This document shows, in pieces, positions 38,424 to 49,522 of a stretch of DNA of 64,000 bases (positions are counted from its first letter, which is position 1; every line of letters starts with the position of its first letter). Made by a program: the position numbers and the translations under genes. This DNA is from Symsagittifera roscoffensis (taxonomy: Eukaryota > Xenacoelomorpha > Acoela > Convolutidae). Under the pieces are notes generated by a model. The model saw only the letters and a list, made by a program, of their open reading frames with translations, made no database searches and was not told the DNA's origin. The stretch spans positions 1 through 64,000 of the forward strand of contig NC_087070.1 of the NCBI RefSeq assembly GCF_963678635.1, in the 5' to 3' direction.

Positions 38424-38490
38424 GTTCGTGTATTATCTACTTTATTGCAGAAGAAAAACACTAATCATCTCGAAGATATATTTTTTTCAG
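38424..38490 (+). other. Candidate 67-bp intron after U1 exon 1
   Basis: GTTCGT at 38424 and TATATTTTTTTCAG ending at 38490 define a compact intron, conserved in U2 (42814-42880) and U3 (46834-46900). The sequence after the acceptor (ATTAACATCC) gives a stop two codons into the continued frame and leads into repeat DNA. The genuine second exon is therefore not here in any unit. U4 has lost the acceptor through a deletion of about 30 bp. Confidence 0.5.
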
Positions 38491-38560
38491 ATTAACATCC
38501 CCCTCGTCTTAAAAATTGAATAGATGTTAGTAGTATATGTCGGGTAGAGTCAGCCCGGGG

Positions 38561-38710
38561 GGAGACCCTAATATACTAAGACACTTTTCAGACTATCCGG
38601 TCTCCACCATATGTAAAAAGATAGGAAATAGACTTCCTATGTCTTAAGTTTCAGATGGTAACTTAAAAAAACGGCCGATGTTGGCGACCGATTTTGCAGA
38701 TACTGCAATG
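38561..38710 (+). repeat. Dispersed repeat R, U1 copy
   Basis: A segment of about 150 bp from GGAGACCCTA to GATACTGCAATG, including CAGACTATCCGGTCTCCACC and AAGTTTCAGATGGTAACTT. It occurs in U1-U4 at the same place. A diverged copy lies in opposite orientation at 59604-59808, outside the amplicon, so it is a dispersed element rather than part of the gene. No terminal inverted repeats or coding capacity were seen; the class is unknown. Confidence 0.65.
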
Positions 38711-38862
38711 TGAAAGGTTCTAAACATTTTCTTGATCAAAAAACAAAAGATTGTTAACCCAAACGCAGCGTTTATAGAGAATTATTTTTAAAAAATAACT
38801 ACAGGGAAAATGAATCAACTTACTACTTCGTATACAATTTTACTACACATTTTCTTAAAAAT

Positions 38863-41088
38863 TTAGAGATTCAGTAAGTGTTCCATCGCAATCAACATCC
38901 AGTTTATGGTGAAAAAAAATAACTCAGTCCCTTTTCAGTTTGTTCATAACTTGCAACTGCATGGCTAATCGTTTTAAACCCTCCATTAGTTGACTTCAAA
39001 ATCACTGCCGCGTCCAGTACTTGCCGATACTTTGCCATCGGTCCACCTCCAATGTCTTCTAAAGCCGTTTGTTTAGGCATTTACTTCTAAACTTATACTT
39101 TTGACGCTTACTATTGTAACAGCAAGAAGTTTTTCCGTAGAGGCGCAACTGTAACGAAAAGATGTTTTTCGCATCTTCTCTGGAATCGTGTCGACAGTGC
39201 TTGCTCCGCTTTTTAGTCCATTCTTCTACCAAAGACAAATAGAGAGAATCTGTATCCATTTCGAGTTCATCAAAGTTGTTGACGTCGCAAAATTTATTGA
39301 AAAAGCTATAATACAGCCTTCTCAACTTGGCTTGCTGGAGTATAAAGAATCCTAGTATAATAGTTAACCATGCTCTACTATCGATTTAACAAGAGTTTTT
39401 TCGTCAACAAGATATTTTGACATTGTATGGTTTGACCTGTCTAATATTTGATAGCCATAGGAACTATTTGCTTGCAGTTCGTTGTTTCGTGTACCACGTC
39501 AGATAAAGGTTTTTAATCACCGGCTCGCCCAGCATCAACAACAGACTGAAAGAAACTGTTTAATACTTTGCGCGGCGTGTATTGTACAAACGATGAATAT
39601 TTGCACAATTCAATTCAAGATCCAAATAAATTTTGAAAAGCGGTGTTACACGTGTTCCGTTGGTTAAAATGAAGCTCGATATCAACATTCGTCGCGGTTC
39701 TTTTTAAAAAATTATTTTTTTCCGCGTTTGTTTTCTTATATTCCCCAATATCGTTTCTGGTAACATCAAATTTTTTTGAAAAAAGTTGGGAAATAGAAGA
39801 ATTTTGCTTTTGGTTCGTCTCTAAGACAGCCGAACATTGTTTCATCTCTAATACTTTGCGATAATGATTTGAAAAGTTCTAATCTACTTGTTACGTACGT
39901 CTACTTTGTTTTCAACTGCCACATTTCTTTGAACATCCTTTTTCTCGAATGTAATTTTTTCGAAGCACGTCCATTTTTTTTCATGGTTCCACGTTCGATA
40001 TTGTCATCAGTTAAGCTAGGTCTAGCTTCTTGGTAACGACAGAAGTTGAAACAGAACACTTCGAAAACAGTCTTACAAGGGTTGCATTACTCATGAACAC
40101 TGAAGCAATTATATTTTTTTTCTGTAATTCTGTCGAGTACTAGCTCTCAATTTTACATTCAAGTACGAACTCACTTTTGAGTTGCGTTGAACTTTGTGTT
40201 TCTTCATTGTAGCCCCATTTTGTACACAATCTTGTGGGCAAATCCTGACACATAGAACAAGGATAGAGTTGACTGGCATCAATCCCAACGGTTGATTTAC
40301 AGAAAATGTTTGATTACCTTCTTCCTTGCAAAAACAAGTGGAGGAGTGCCATTCATATCTGCCCGTAGTTTTTTCAAGCAGTTTTTTCTGCCGTAGTTCG
40401 CTCGAGAAGCAGAGGTAAAATTCAAAGTCTTTTGACTTGTGTAAACACATAATCGCTAAATTCGGTTTGTGCTTGGTTTTCGATTTAGGTTTGGTTTTCG
40501 AAGCAAGTTGTATCCTTGATTGCTTTTCAGTTAACTTAACTTTCAATAGTTTCTGAAAATTGTGGAGAGGAGAAAAGAAATGAGGAAAACTGTTTTTCAA
40601 TTTATTATAAAATTCATCATACAGCGTTAGTTGTTGTTCATCCTGCTCGTTGGTGTAGCAAACCACTCGTATGGAAAGAAACCTTTCATTTCACAGGCTT
40701 TATGATTTTTCAGAAAACAGTCAAAATTAGGATATTCAACAAAAAACTTCAAATTGTCCAGAAGCTGAATGCCTCAAAGTTTAAACGAAACAAAGTCGTT
40801 GGCTTTCTTGATGACTGAAGGTTTCTATTTCCTTTTCGTTGATGAGAAGCGAAACGAGGTATTACTTAATGAAGTTTATATCATACCGGCTATTCTTGAA
40901 TCCAATTATTAGTAGAGTATTGGTGTATCTTTCTAGACAATGCATCTTTTCAATCAGTGGATTTTTAAATCCTGAGAATCTTTTTGGATGCATCGGATTC
41001 TTCCGCCGTCGTCGATCAATTCGTCTTAGTATTCTTTTGCTTCACTTTTGTTCAAACTGTTCTGCTTGTTGTGGATGCTGAAAAAAAG
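38863..41088 (-). pseudogene. Polinton-type protein-primed DNA polymerase B relic, U1
   Basis: Reads right to left across several frames. It has an exonuclease (Exo II) motif G-F-K-N-S-R-Y-D-I-N near 40871-40906, then a linker. Palm motif A I-D-A-S-Q-L-Y-P is near 40260-40285, in a different frame from its flanks. A cysteine-containing stretch (C-N-P-C) lies near 40090, motif B S-S-Y-G-Y-Q near 39445-39470, and motif C M-D-T-D-S-L-Y with the catalytic D-T-D at 39248-39256. It ends in a C-terminal tail with a stop near 38863. Order and spacing are those of protein-primed family B polymerases of Polinton/Maverick elements, which copy the element from a terminal protein. Multiple stops and frameshifts (for example within the Exo II and motif A-B regions) make it a dead copy. 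The N-terminal region is absent. No Polinton integrase, ATPase, protease or capsid gene was seen nearby. Confidence 0.85.
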
Positions 41089-42048
41089 TTGCACGAATCT
41101 ATCCGGCCGAAAATAAGATAGCGTGGCGAGCAAGCGGTGTACCTTATCTGAAATTACTCTATGAGTACAGGCCAAAGGTCATAACTCAGTTTGTGGCGAC
41201 ACCAAAATAAAACGTTTTTTAATGTCAATCAATCAATCTCACGTTTCCGCGGAAAAAGTAAACAACATCAGTCAGTTTTTGTCAGAATTTGTGTTGCACG
41301 TATATTTGCCCAAAATTTTTTTTTTAGATTTCTTTTTCAGCATTGCAAACTATACCCATAATTGCCAAGTTAACTGTTGCTGAACACAGACTTCTTAAGA
41401 AATTGAATTGCGAAAAAAACAATTCAATTTTTTCAGTTCAAGGGATTTAAAGATTCGAGTTTAAAAAAATGCTAACAATTTTTATCATTTTTTTTTCAAC
41501 AATTTTAATTTTTTTAAATGAACATCTCTCATAGTTATGAATCTGTTTTTCAGCAGTTTTTGGCATTTAGGGGTATATTCTTCAGCTTACAAAAAAGCAG
41601 TTACCATTAATCGGCATATATATTTGATATATATTGATATAATTCAGACAAAACACAAAAAATTACAAAAAAAATGAAAAACAAAAGTGTAAAGCGGATT
41701 ACAGAAGAAATTTTGGTTTTACTTATGGAAAAGGCTAAGCAAGCTGTTTTTTTGCTACTTTCTATCATGAAATGATATGGAACTGTATGGTAAGTATTTT
41801 GTTTTTCTAATGGCACCGCCTAAATTGGGTTTTTTAAGAACTCGGGTAATTCATAGCAGCATAGGAAGTTATGATGTAAGACAAATAAAGAAAAACCTAA
41901 ATATAATCAAAACAACTGTTATCGGTCATATCAACTCGCTCTGGAGTTTCATTTTTATCATTGCTATCATCAGTTTTGGCTCATCATTACTATCATAAGA
42001 GTCTGATAAGGTCTTTTGGCTGAGTCCGATACAAAAGAACAGCTCGTT
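41089..42048 (+). other. U2 leader
   Basis: Counterpart of the U1 leader, with the GTATG|GTAAGTATTTTG donor-like site at 41790. Open frames are short and not conserved between units. No recognised gene. Confidence 0.4.
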
Positions 42049-42430
42049 AAAAGCACCAAACAAAGTTTAAGAAGAAAACTTATAATTTAATTGTAGATTT
42101 GAACTTCTTTTAATTGTCGTTGCACATTGATCAAAAAGCAAACTACAACATATTAAAAATAACAAAAAAGTTTGAAAAATATACCATTATTTGAGACGTT
42201 ATCTTAAACCATTTCTTTGTGTTTAAGCTTAAACCGTTTCTAAGCTTTAAACTAAAAGCACCAACTACAGTTTATGAATAAAACTTATAATATAATTGTA
42301 GATTTGAACTTCTTTTAATTGTCGTTGCACATTGATCAAAAGGTAAACTACAACGTATTAAAAATAACAAAAAAGTTTGAAAAATGTGCCATTGTTTGAG
42401 AAGTTATCTTAAGGAATTTCTTTGTGTTTT
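42049..42430 (+). repeat. Tandem duplication spanning the exon-1 start, U2
   Basis: The same duplicated 5' segment as in U1, but the offset is 205 bp because the first copy carries an extra 24 bp containing TTAAGCTTAAACCGTTTC, absent from U1. The vestigial upstream start again reads ATA. Sharing the duplication groups U1 with U2. Confidence 0.8.
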
Positions 42431-42813
42431 AACTTTTGCTGTTCTGGCAGAATACGGAATTAGGTTTGATCGATTGCAACACATGCTAAAACGGAAACCA
42501 GTTTTACCCCCAGTTCTGACCAATTTTGCTCAACAAATTTTGCCCAAGTTCACCCCAATTGATCGATTCGTTACTTCAGGACAGCTACTCAACAATAGTT
42601 TTTATTTTGATACAATATTCAATAAAAATCTATCCTTTTTGTTTGACGTTGAGTCCCAGTTATCTGATCCTGTTCAAAGAGCAAAACTACGTAAAAATTA
42701 TCTCAACAACTTCTGCGACTCAGCTGCTTCTGATTATTTAACGCTTCCAAAGGAAAAATTAATTGTCCCATTAGAAGACTTTGGTTACTTCGATTGCGTA
42801 ATACCAAAAACAG
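42384..42813 (+). CDS. Carbohydrate sulfotransferase 5' exon, U2 (short anchor)
   Basis: Open copy of exon 1, 143 codons plus one base, ending at the same P-K-T-G and donor. Relative to U1 an in-frame 18-bp deletion removes six residues, including V-I-I-F of the membrane anchor, leaving F-L-C-V-L-T-F-A-V-L followed at once by A-E-Y. About ten hydrophobic residues are unlikely to span a bilayer, so retention in the Golgi would probably fail. Other changes are mostly conservative. Without a second exon it has no complete catalytic domain. Confidence 0.5.
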
Positions 42814-42950
42814 GTTCGTGTATTATCTACGTTATTGCAGAAGAAAAACATTAATCATCTCGAAGATATATTTTTTTCAGATTAACATCCCCCTCGTCTT
42901 AAAAATTGAATAGATGTTAGTAGTATATGTCGGGTAGATTCAGCCCGGGG

Positions 42951-43092
42951 GGAGACCCTAAGACACTTTTCAGACTATCCGGTCTCCACCATATGTAAAA
43001 AGATAGGGAATAGATTTCCTATGTCTTAAGTTTCAGATGGTAACTTAAAAAAACGGCCGATGTTGGCGACCGATTTTGCAGATACTGCAATG
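42951..43092 (+). repeat. Dispersed repeat R, U2 copy
   Basis: Counterpart of the U1 element, with an 8-10 bp deletion (CCTAAGACAC in place of CCTAATATACTAAGACAC). Confidence 0.6.
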
Positions 43093-43244
43093 TGAAAGGT
43101 TCTAAACATTTTCTTGAACAAAAAACAAAAGATTGTTAACCCAAACGCAGCGTTTATAGAGAATTATTTTTAAAAAATAACTACAGGGAAAATGAATCAA
43201 CTTACTACTTCGTATACAATTTTACTACACATTTTCTTAAAAAT

Positions 43245-45467
43245 TTAGAGATTCAGTAAGTGTTCCATCGCAAGCAACATCCAGTTTATAGTGAAAAAAA
43301 AATAACTCAGTCCCTTTTCAGTTTGTTCATAACTTGCAACTGCATGGCTAATCGTTTTAAACCCTCCATTAGTTGACTTCAAAATCACTGCCGCGTCCAG
43401 TACTTGCCGATACTTTGCCATCGGTCCACCTCCAATGTCTTCTAAAGCCGTTTGTTTAGGCATTTACTTGTAAACTTATACTTTTGACGCTTACTATCGT
43501 AACAGCAAGAAGTTTTTCCGTAGAGGCACAACTGTAACGAAAAGTTGTTTTTCGCATCTTCTCTGGAATCGTGTCGACAGTGCTTGCTCCGCTTTTCAGT
43601 CCATTCTTCTACCAAAGACCAATAGAGAGAATCTGTATCCATTTCGAGTTCATCAAAGTTGTTGACGTCGTAAAATTTATTGAAAAAGCTATAATACAGC
43701 CTTCTCAACTTGGCTTGCTGGAGTATAAAGAATCCTAGTATAATAGTTAACCTTGCTCTACTATCGATTTAACAAGAGTTTTTTCGTCAACAAGATATTT
43801 TGACATTGTATGGTTTGACCTGTCTAATATTTGATAGCCATAGGAACTATTTGCTTGCAGTTCGTTGTTTCGTGTACCACGTCAGATAAAGGTTTTTAAT
43901 CACCGGCTCGCCCAGCATCAACAACAGACTGAAAGAAACTGTTTAATACTTTGCGCGGCGTGTATTGTACAAACGATGAATATTTGCACAATTCAATTCA
44001 AGATCCAAATAAATTTTGAAAAGCGGTGTTACACGTGTTCCGTTGGTTAAAATGAAGCTCGATATCAACATTCGTCGCGGTTCTTTTTAAAAAAATATTT
44101 TTTTCCGCGTTTGTTTTCTTATATTCCCCAATATCGTTTCTGGTAACATCAAATTTTTTTGAAAAAAGTTGGGAAATAGAAGAATTTTGCTTTTGGCTCG
44201 TCTCTAAGACAGCCGAACATTGTTTCATCTCTAATACTTTGCGATAATGATTTGAAAAGTTCTAATCTACTTGTTACGTACGTCTACTTTGTTTTCAACT
44301 GCAATCTTTGTAATCTTTTCGAAGCACGTCCATTTCTTTTTTCATGTTTTCTCGTTTAAAATTATCACCAGTTAAGCTAGGTAACGAAGAAGCTGAAACA
44401 GAACACTTCGAAAACAGTCTTACAAGGGTTGCATTACTCATGAACACTGAAGCAATTATATTTTTCTTCTGTAATTCTGTCGAGTACTAGCTCTCAATTT
44501 TACATTCAAGTCTGGTTCTTTGAAAATATGACATCACCAAATGTACGAACTCACTTTTGACTTGCGTTGAACTTTGTGTTTCTTCATTGTAGCCCCATTT
44601 TGTACACAATCTTGTGGGCAAATCCTGACACATAGAACAAGGATAGAGTTGACTGGCATCAATCCCAACGGTTGATTTACAGAAAATGTTTGATTACCTT
44701 CCTTGCGAAAACAAGTGGAGGAGTGCCATTCATATCTGCCCGTAGTTTTTTCAAGCAGTTTTTTCTGCCGTAGTTCGCTCGAGAAGCAGAGGTAAAATTC
44801 AAAGTCTTTTGACTTGTGTAAACACATAATCGCTAAATTCGGTTTGTGCTTGTTTTTCGATATCGGTTTGGTTTTCGAACCAAGTTGTATCATTGATTGC
44901 TTTTCAGTTAACTTATCTTTCAATAGTTTTTCTTAAAATTGTGGAGAGGAGAAAAGAAATGAGGAAAACTGTTTTTCAATTTATTATAAAATTCATCATA
45001 CAGCGTTAGTTGTTGTTCATCCTGCTCGTTGGTGTAGCAAACCACTCGTATGGAAAGAAACCTTTCATTTCACAGGCTTTATGATTTTTCAGAAAACAGT
45101 CAAAATTAGGATATTCAACAAAAAACTTCAAATTGTCCGGAAGCTGAATGCCTCAAAGTTTAAACGAAACAAAGTCGTTGGCTTTCTTGATGACTGAAGG
45201 TTTCTATTTCCTTTTCGTTGATGAGAGGCGAAACGAGGTATTACTTAATGAAGTTTATATCATACCGGCTATTCTTGAATCCAGTTATTAGTAGAGTATT
45301 GGTGTATCTTTCTAGACAATGCATCTTTTCAATCAGTGGATTTTTAAATCCTGAGAATCTTTTTGGATGCATCGGATTCTTCCGCCGTCGTCGATCAATT
45401 CGTCTTAGTATTCTTTTGCTTCACTTTTGTTCAAACTGTTCTGCTTGTTGTGGATGCTGAAAAAAAG
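43245..45467 (-). pseudogene. Polinton-type DNA polymerase B relic, U2
   Basis: The same reverse-strand relic as in U1, from Exo II to C-terminal tail. Motif C M-D-T-D-S-L-Y lies within 43442-43708, and a readable tail (L-E-D-I-G-G-G-P through T-E-K-G-L-S-Y-F) within 43245-43463. The same in-frame stops break it. Relative to U1 it has lost about 40 bp near 44310-44330. Its defects are largely shared with U1, so it decayed before amplification. Confidence 0.83.
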
Positions 45468-46385
45468 TTGCACGAATCTATCCGGCCGAAAATAAGATAG
45501 CGTGGCGAGCAAGCGGTGTACCTTATCTGAAATTACTCTATGAGTACAGGCCAAAGGTCATAACTCAGTTTGTGGCGACACCAAAATAAAACGTTTTTTA
45601 ATGTCAATCAATCAATCTCACGTTTCCGCGGAAAAAGTAAACAACATCAGTCAGTTTTTGTCAGAATTTGTGTTGCACGTATATTTGCCCAAAATTTTTT
45701 TTTTAGATTTCTTTTTTCAGCATTGCAAACTATACCCATAATTGCCAAGTTAACTGTTGCTGAACACAGACTTCTTAAGAAATTGAATTGCGAAAAAAAC
45801 AATTCAATTTTTTCAGTTCAAGGGATTTAAAGATTCGAGTTTAAAAAAATGCTAACAATTTTTATCATTTTTTTTCAACAATTTTAATTTTTTTAAATGA
45901 ACATCTCTCATAGTTATGAATCTGTTTTTCAGCAGTTTTTGGCATTTAGGGGTATATTCTTCAGCTTACAAAAAAGAAGTTACCATTAATCGGCATATAT
46001 ATTTGATATATATTGATATAATTTAGACAAAACACAAAAAAATACAAAAAAAAAGAAAAACAAAAGCTTAAAGCGGAACAAAGAAGAAATTTTGTTTTAA
46101 CTATGTAAAATGCTAAGTTTTAACTGTTATTGGTCAAATCAACTCGCTATGGAGTTTAGTTTTTATCATTACTATCAACAATTTTGGCTCATCATTATTA
46201 TCATAAGAGTCTGATACGGTTTTTTGGCTGAGTCCGATACGTAAGAACAGCTCGTTAAAAGCACAAAACAAAGTTTATGAATAAAACGTATAAATTAATT
46301 GTAGATTTGAACTTCTTTTAATTGTCGTGCACATTGATCAAAAGGTAAACTACAACGTAATAAAAATAACAAAGAAGTTTGAAAA
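45468..46385 (+). other. U3 leader (internally deleted)
   Basis: Begins like the U2 leader almost base for base up to about 46010, then jumps from ATGCTAAG to AACTGTTATTGGTC. The second part resembles U4 rather than U2, suggesting the unit is a mosaic of a U2-like and a U4-like half. Confidence 0.45.
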
Positions 46386-46833
46386 ACGTGCCATTGTTTG
46401 AGAAGTTATTTTAAGGAATTTCTTTGTGTTTTAACTTTTGCTGTTCTGTCAGTTATCATATTTTCCAGAGAATACGGAATTAAGTTTGATCGATTGCAAC
46501 ACATGCTAAAACTGAAACAAGTTTCAACCCCATTTCTGACCAATTTTGCTCAACAAATTTTGCCCACGTTCGCCCCAATTGATCGATTTGTTACTTCAGG
46601 ACAGCTACTCAACAATAGTTATTATTTTAATACAATATTCAATAAAAATCGATCCTATTTATTTGACGTTGAGTCCCAGTTATCTGATCCTGTTCAAAGA
46701 GCAAAACTACCTTAAAATTATCTCAACAACTTCTGCTACTCAGCTGCTTTCGATTATTTAACGCTTCCAAAGGAAAAAGTAATTGTCCCATTAGAAGACT
46801 TTGGTTACTTCGATTGCATAATACCAAAAACAG
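46386..46833 (+). pseudogene. Sulfotransferase 5' exon, U3 (broken)
   Basis: The same 448-bp length as the U1 exon, so there are no net indels, but the start codon is ACG instead of ATG. A C-T-A-C-C-T-T-A-A change introduces a stop at 46713-46715, about 110 codons in. The rest, including the P-K-T-G end and donor, is preserved. Dead unless an alternative start and stop bypass are used. Confidence 0.75.
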
Positions 46834-46970
46834 GTTCGTGTTTTATCTACGTTATTGCAGAAGAAAAACACTAATCATCTCGAAGATATATTTTTTTCAG
46901 ATTAACATCCCCCTCGTCTTAAAAATTGAATAGATGTTAGTAGTATATGTCGGGTAGATTCAGCGCTGGG

Positions 46971-47117
46971 GGAGACCCTAATATAAAGACACTTTTCAGA
47001 CTATCCGGTCTCCACCATATGTAAAACGATAGCGAATAGACTTCCTATGTCTTAAGTTACAGATGGTAACTTCAAAAAACGCCCGACGTTGGCGACTGAT
47101 TTTGTAGATACTGCAAT
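46971..47117 (+). repeat. Dispersed repeat R, U3 copy
   Basis: Counterpart of the U1 element with substitutions (AACGCCCGACGTTGGCGACT in its right part). Confidence 0.6.
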
Positions 47118-47270
47118 GTGTAAGGTTCTAAACATTTTCTTGATCAAAAAACAAAACCTTGTTAACCCAAACGCAGCGTTTATAGAGAATTATTTTTAAA
47201 AAATAACTACAGGGAAAATGAATCAACTTACTACTTCGTATACAATTTTACTACACATTTTCTTAAAAAT

Positions 47271-49522
47271 TTAGAGATTCAGTAAGTGTTCCATCGCAAT
47301 CAACATCCAGTTTATAGTGAAAAAAAAATAACTCAGTCCCTTTTCAGTTTGTTCATAACTTGCAACTGCATAGCTAATCGTTTTAAACCCTCCATTAGTT
47401 GACTTCAAAATCACTGCCGCGTCCAGTACTTGCCGATACTTTGCCATCGGTCCACCTCCAATGTCTTCTAAAGCCGTTTGTTTAGGCATTTACTTGTAAA
47501 CTTATACTTTTGACGCTTACTATCGTAACAGCAAGAAGTTTTTCCGTAGAGGCACAACTGTAACGAAAAGTTGTTTTTCGCATCTTCTCTGGAATTGTGT
47601 CGACAGTGCTTGCTCCGCTTTTCAGTCCATTCTTCTACCAAAGACAAATAGAGAGAATCTGTATCCATTTCGAGTTCATCAAAGTTGTTGACGTCGCAAA
47701 ATTTATTGAAAAAGCTATAATACAGCCTTCTCAACTTGGCTTGCTGGAGTATAAAGAATCCTAGTATAATAGTTAACCATGCTCTACTATCGATTTAACA
47801 AGAGTTTTTTCGTCAACAAGATATTTTGACATTGTATGGTTTGACCTGTCTAAAATTTGATAGCCATAGGAACTATTTGCTTGCAGTTCGTTGTTTCGTG
47901 TACCACGTCAGATAAAGGTTTTTAATCACCGGCTCGCCCAGCATCAACAACAGACTGAAAGAAACTGTTTAATACTTTGCGCGGCGTGTATTGTACAAAC
48001 GATGAATATTTGCACAATTCAATTCAAGATCCAAATAAATTTTGAAAAGCGGTGTTACACGTGTTCCGTTGGTCAAATTGAAGCTCGATATCAACATTCG
48101 TCGCGGTTTTTTTTACAAATTATTTTTTTCCGCGTTTGTTTTCATATATTCCCAATATCATTTCTGGTAACATCAAATTTTTTGAAAAAAATGGGAAACA
48201 GGAGAAATTTGGTTTTGATTCGTCTCTAATACAGCCCAACATTGTTTCATCTCTAATACTTTGCAATAATGATATGAAAAGTTCTGACATAATTTTTACG
48301 TCTACTTTGTTTTTAACTGCCATATTCCTTTGAACATTTTTTTTCTCAAATGTAATCTTTTCGAAGCACGTCCATTTTTTTTTCATGTTTTCTCGTTCAA
48401 AATTATCATCAGTTAAGCTAGGTCTAGCTTCTTGGTAACGAAGAAGCTGAAACAGAACACTTCGAAAACATTCTTACAAGGGTTGCATTACTCATGAACA
48501 CTGAAGCAATCGTATTTTTTTCTGTAATTCTGTCGAGTACTAGCTCTCAATTTTACATTCAAGTCTGGTTCCTTGAAAATATGACATGACCAAATGTACG
48601 AACTCACTTTTGACTTGCGTTGAACTTTGTGTTTCTTCATTGTAGCCCCATTTTGTACACAATCTTGTGGGCAAATCCTGACACATAGAACAAGGATAGA
48701 GTTGACTGGCATCAATCCCAACGGTTGATTTACAGAAGTTGTTTGATTACGTTCTTCCTTGCGAAAACAAGTGGAGAAGTGCCATTCAAATCTGCCCGTA
48801 GTTTTTTCAAGCTGTTTTTTCTGCCCGTAGCTCGCTCGAGAAGCAGAGGTAAAATTCAAAGTCTTTTGACTCGTGTAAACACATAATCGCTAAATTCGGT
48901 TTGTGCTTGGTTTTCGATTTAGGTTTGGTTTTCGAACCAAGTTGTTTCATTGATTGCTTTTCAGTTAACTTATCTTTCAATAGTTTCTGAAAATTGTGGA
49001 GAGGAGAAAAGAAATGAGAAAAACTGTTTTTCAATTTATTGTAAAATTCATCATACAGCGGTAGTTGTTGTTCATCCTGCTCGTTGGTGTAGCAAACCAC
49101 TCGTATGGAAAGAAACCTTTCATTTCACAGGCTTTAGGATTTTTCAGAAAAAAGTCAAAATTAGGAGATTCAACCAAAAACTTCAAATTGTCCAGAAGCT
49201 GAATGCCTCAAAGTTTAAACGAAACAAAGTCGTTGGCTTTCTTGATGACTGAAGGTTTCTATTTCCTTTTCGTTGATGAGAAGCGAAACGAGGTATTACT
49301 TAATGAAGTTTATATCATACCGGCTATTCTTGAATCCAATTATTAGTAGAGTATTGGTGTATCTTTCTAGACAATGCATCAATTCAATCAGTGGATTTTT
49401 GAATCCTGAGAAACTTTTTGGATGCATCGGATTCTTCCGCCGTCGTCGATCAATTCGTCTTAGTATTCTTTTGCTTCACTTTTGTTCAAACTGCTCTGCT
49501 TGCTGTGGATGCTGAAAAAAAG
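47271..49522 (-). pseudogene. Polinton-type DNA polymerase B relic, U3
   Basis: Exo II to tail, as in U1. The segment after motif A is the most readable of all copies: 48488-48859 is open and ends in Y-D-C-F-S-V-H, a conserved stretch of this polymerase family. Motif C is within 47468-47734. A one-base change between motifs B and A reads GGTCAAATTG for GGTTAAAATG. Frameshifts elsewhere keep it non-functional. Confidence 0.83.

Larger units (their letters stand above)
36729..41088. repeat. Amplicon unit U1 (4.36 kb)
   Basis: First of four near-complete tandem units, running from TTGCACGAATCTA to a pPolB fragment ending at GGATGCTGAAAA. The order inside is leader, duplicated 5' segment, sulfotransferase exon 1 (+), short intron, dispersed repeat, pPolB relic (-). 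U1 and U2 are clearly the most similar pair and share the duplicated 5' segment, absent from U3 and U4, so their separation is probably the latest event. Confidence 0.93.
41089..45467. repeat. Amplicon unit U2 (4.38 kb)
   Basis: Second unit, with the same content and order as U1. Most corresponding segments differ by only a few substitutions (pPolB fragments displaced about 4383 bp, exon 1 displaced 4408 bp). The junction with U1 is GCTGAAAAAAAGTTGCACG, where the pPolB of one unit meets the leader of the next. Confidence 0.93.
45468..49522. repeat. Amplicon unit U3 (4.06 kb)
   Basis: Third unit. It lacks the 5' tandem duplication and has a deletion of about 190 bp in the leader that removes the GTAAGT donor-like site (junction near 46110). 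Its divergence from U1/U2 is visibly greater in the exon-1 region than in the pPolB region. Confidence 0.92.

Noticed and set aside
39482-39667. 61-codon plus-strand open frame repeated in all units (also 43865, 47891, 52072)
   Set aside because: It is the antisense of the polymerase motif B region. Its strong conservation follows from the reverse-strand relic and the recent duplication.
40839-41081. 80-codon plus-strand open frame with C-terminal cysteines (also 45218, 49273)
   Set aside because: Antisense of the polymerase Exo II region; the reverse strand reads G-F-K-N-S-R-Y-D-I-N.
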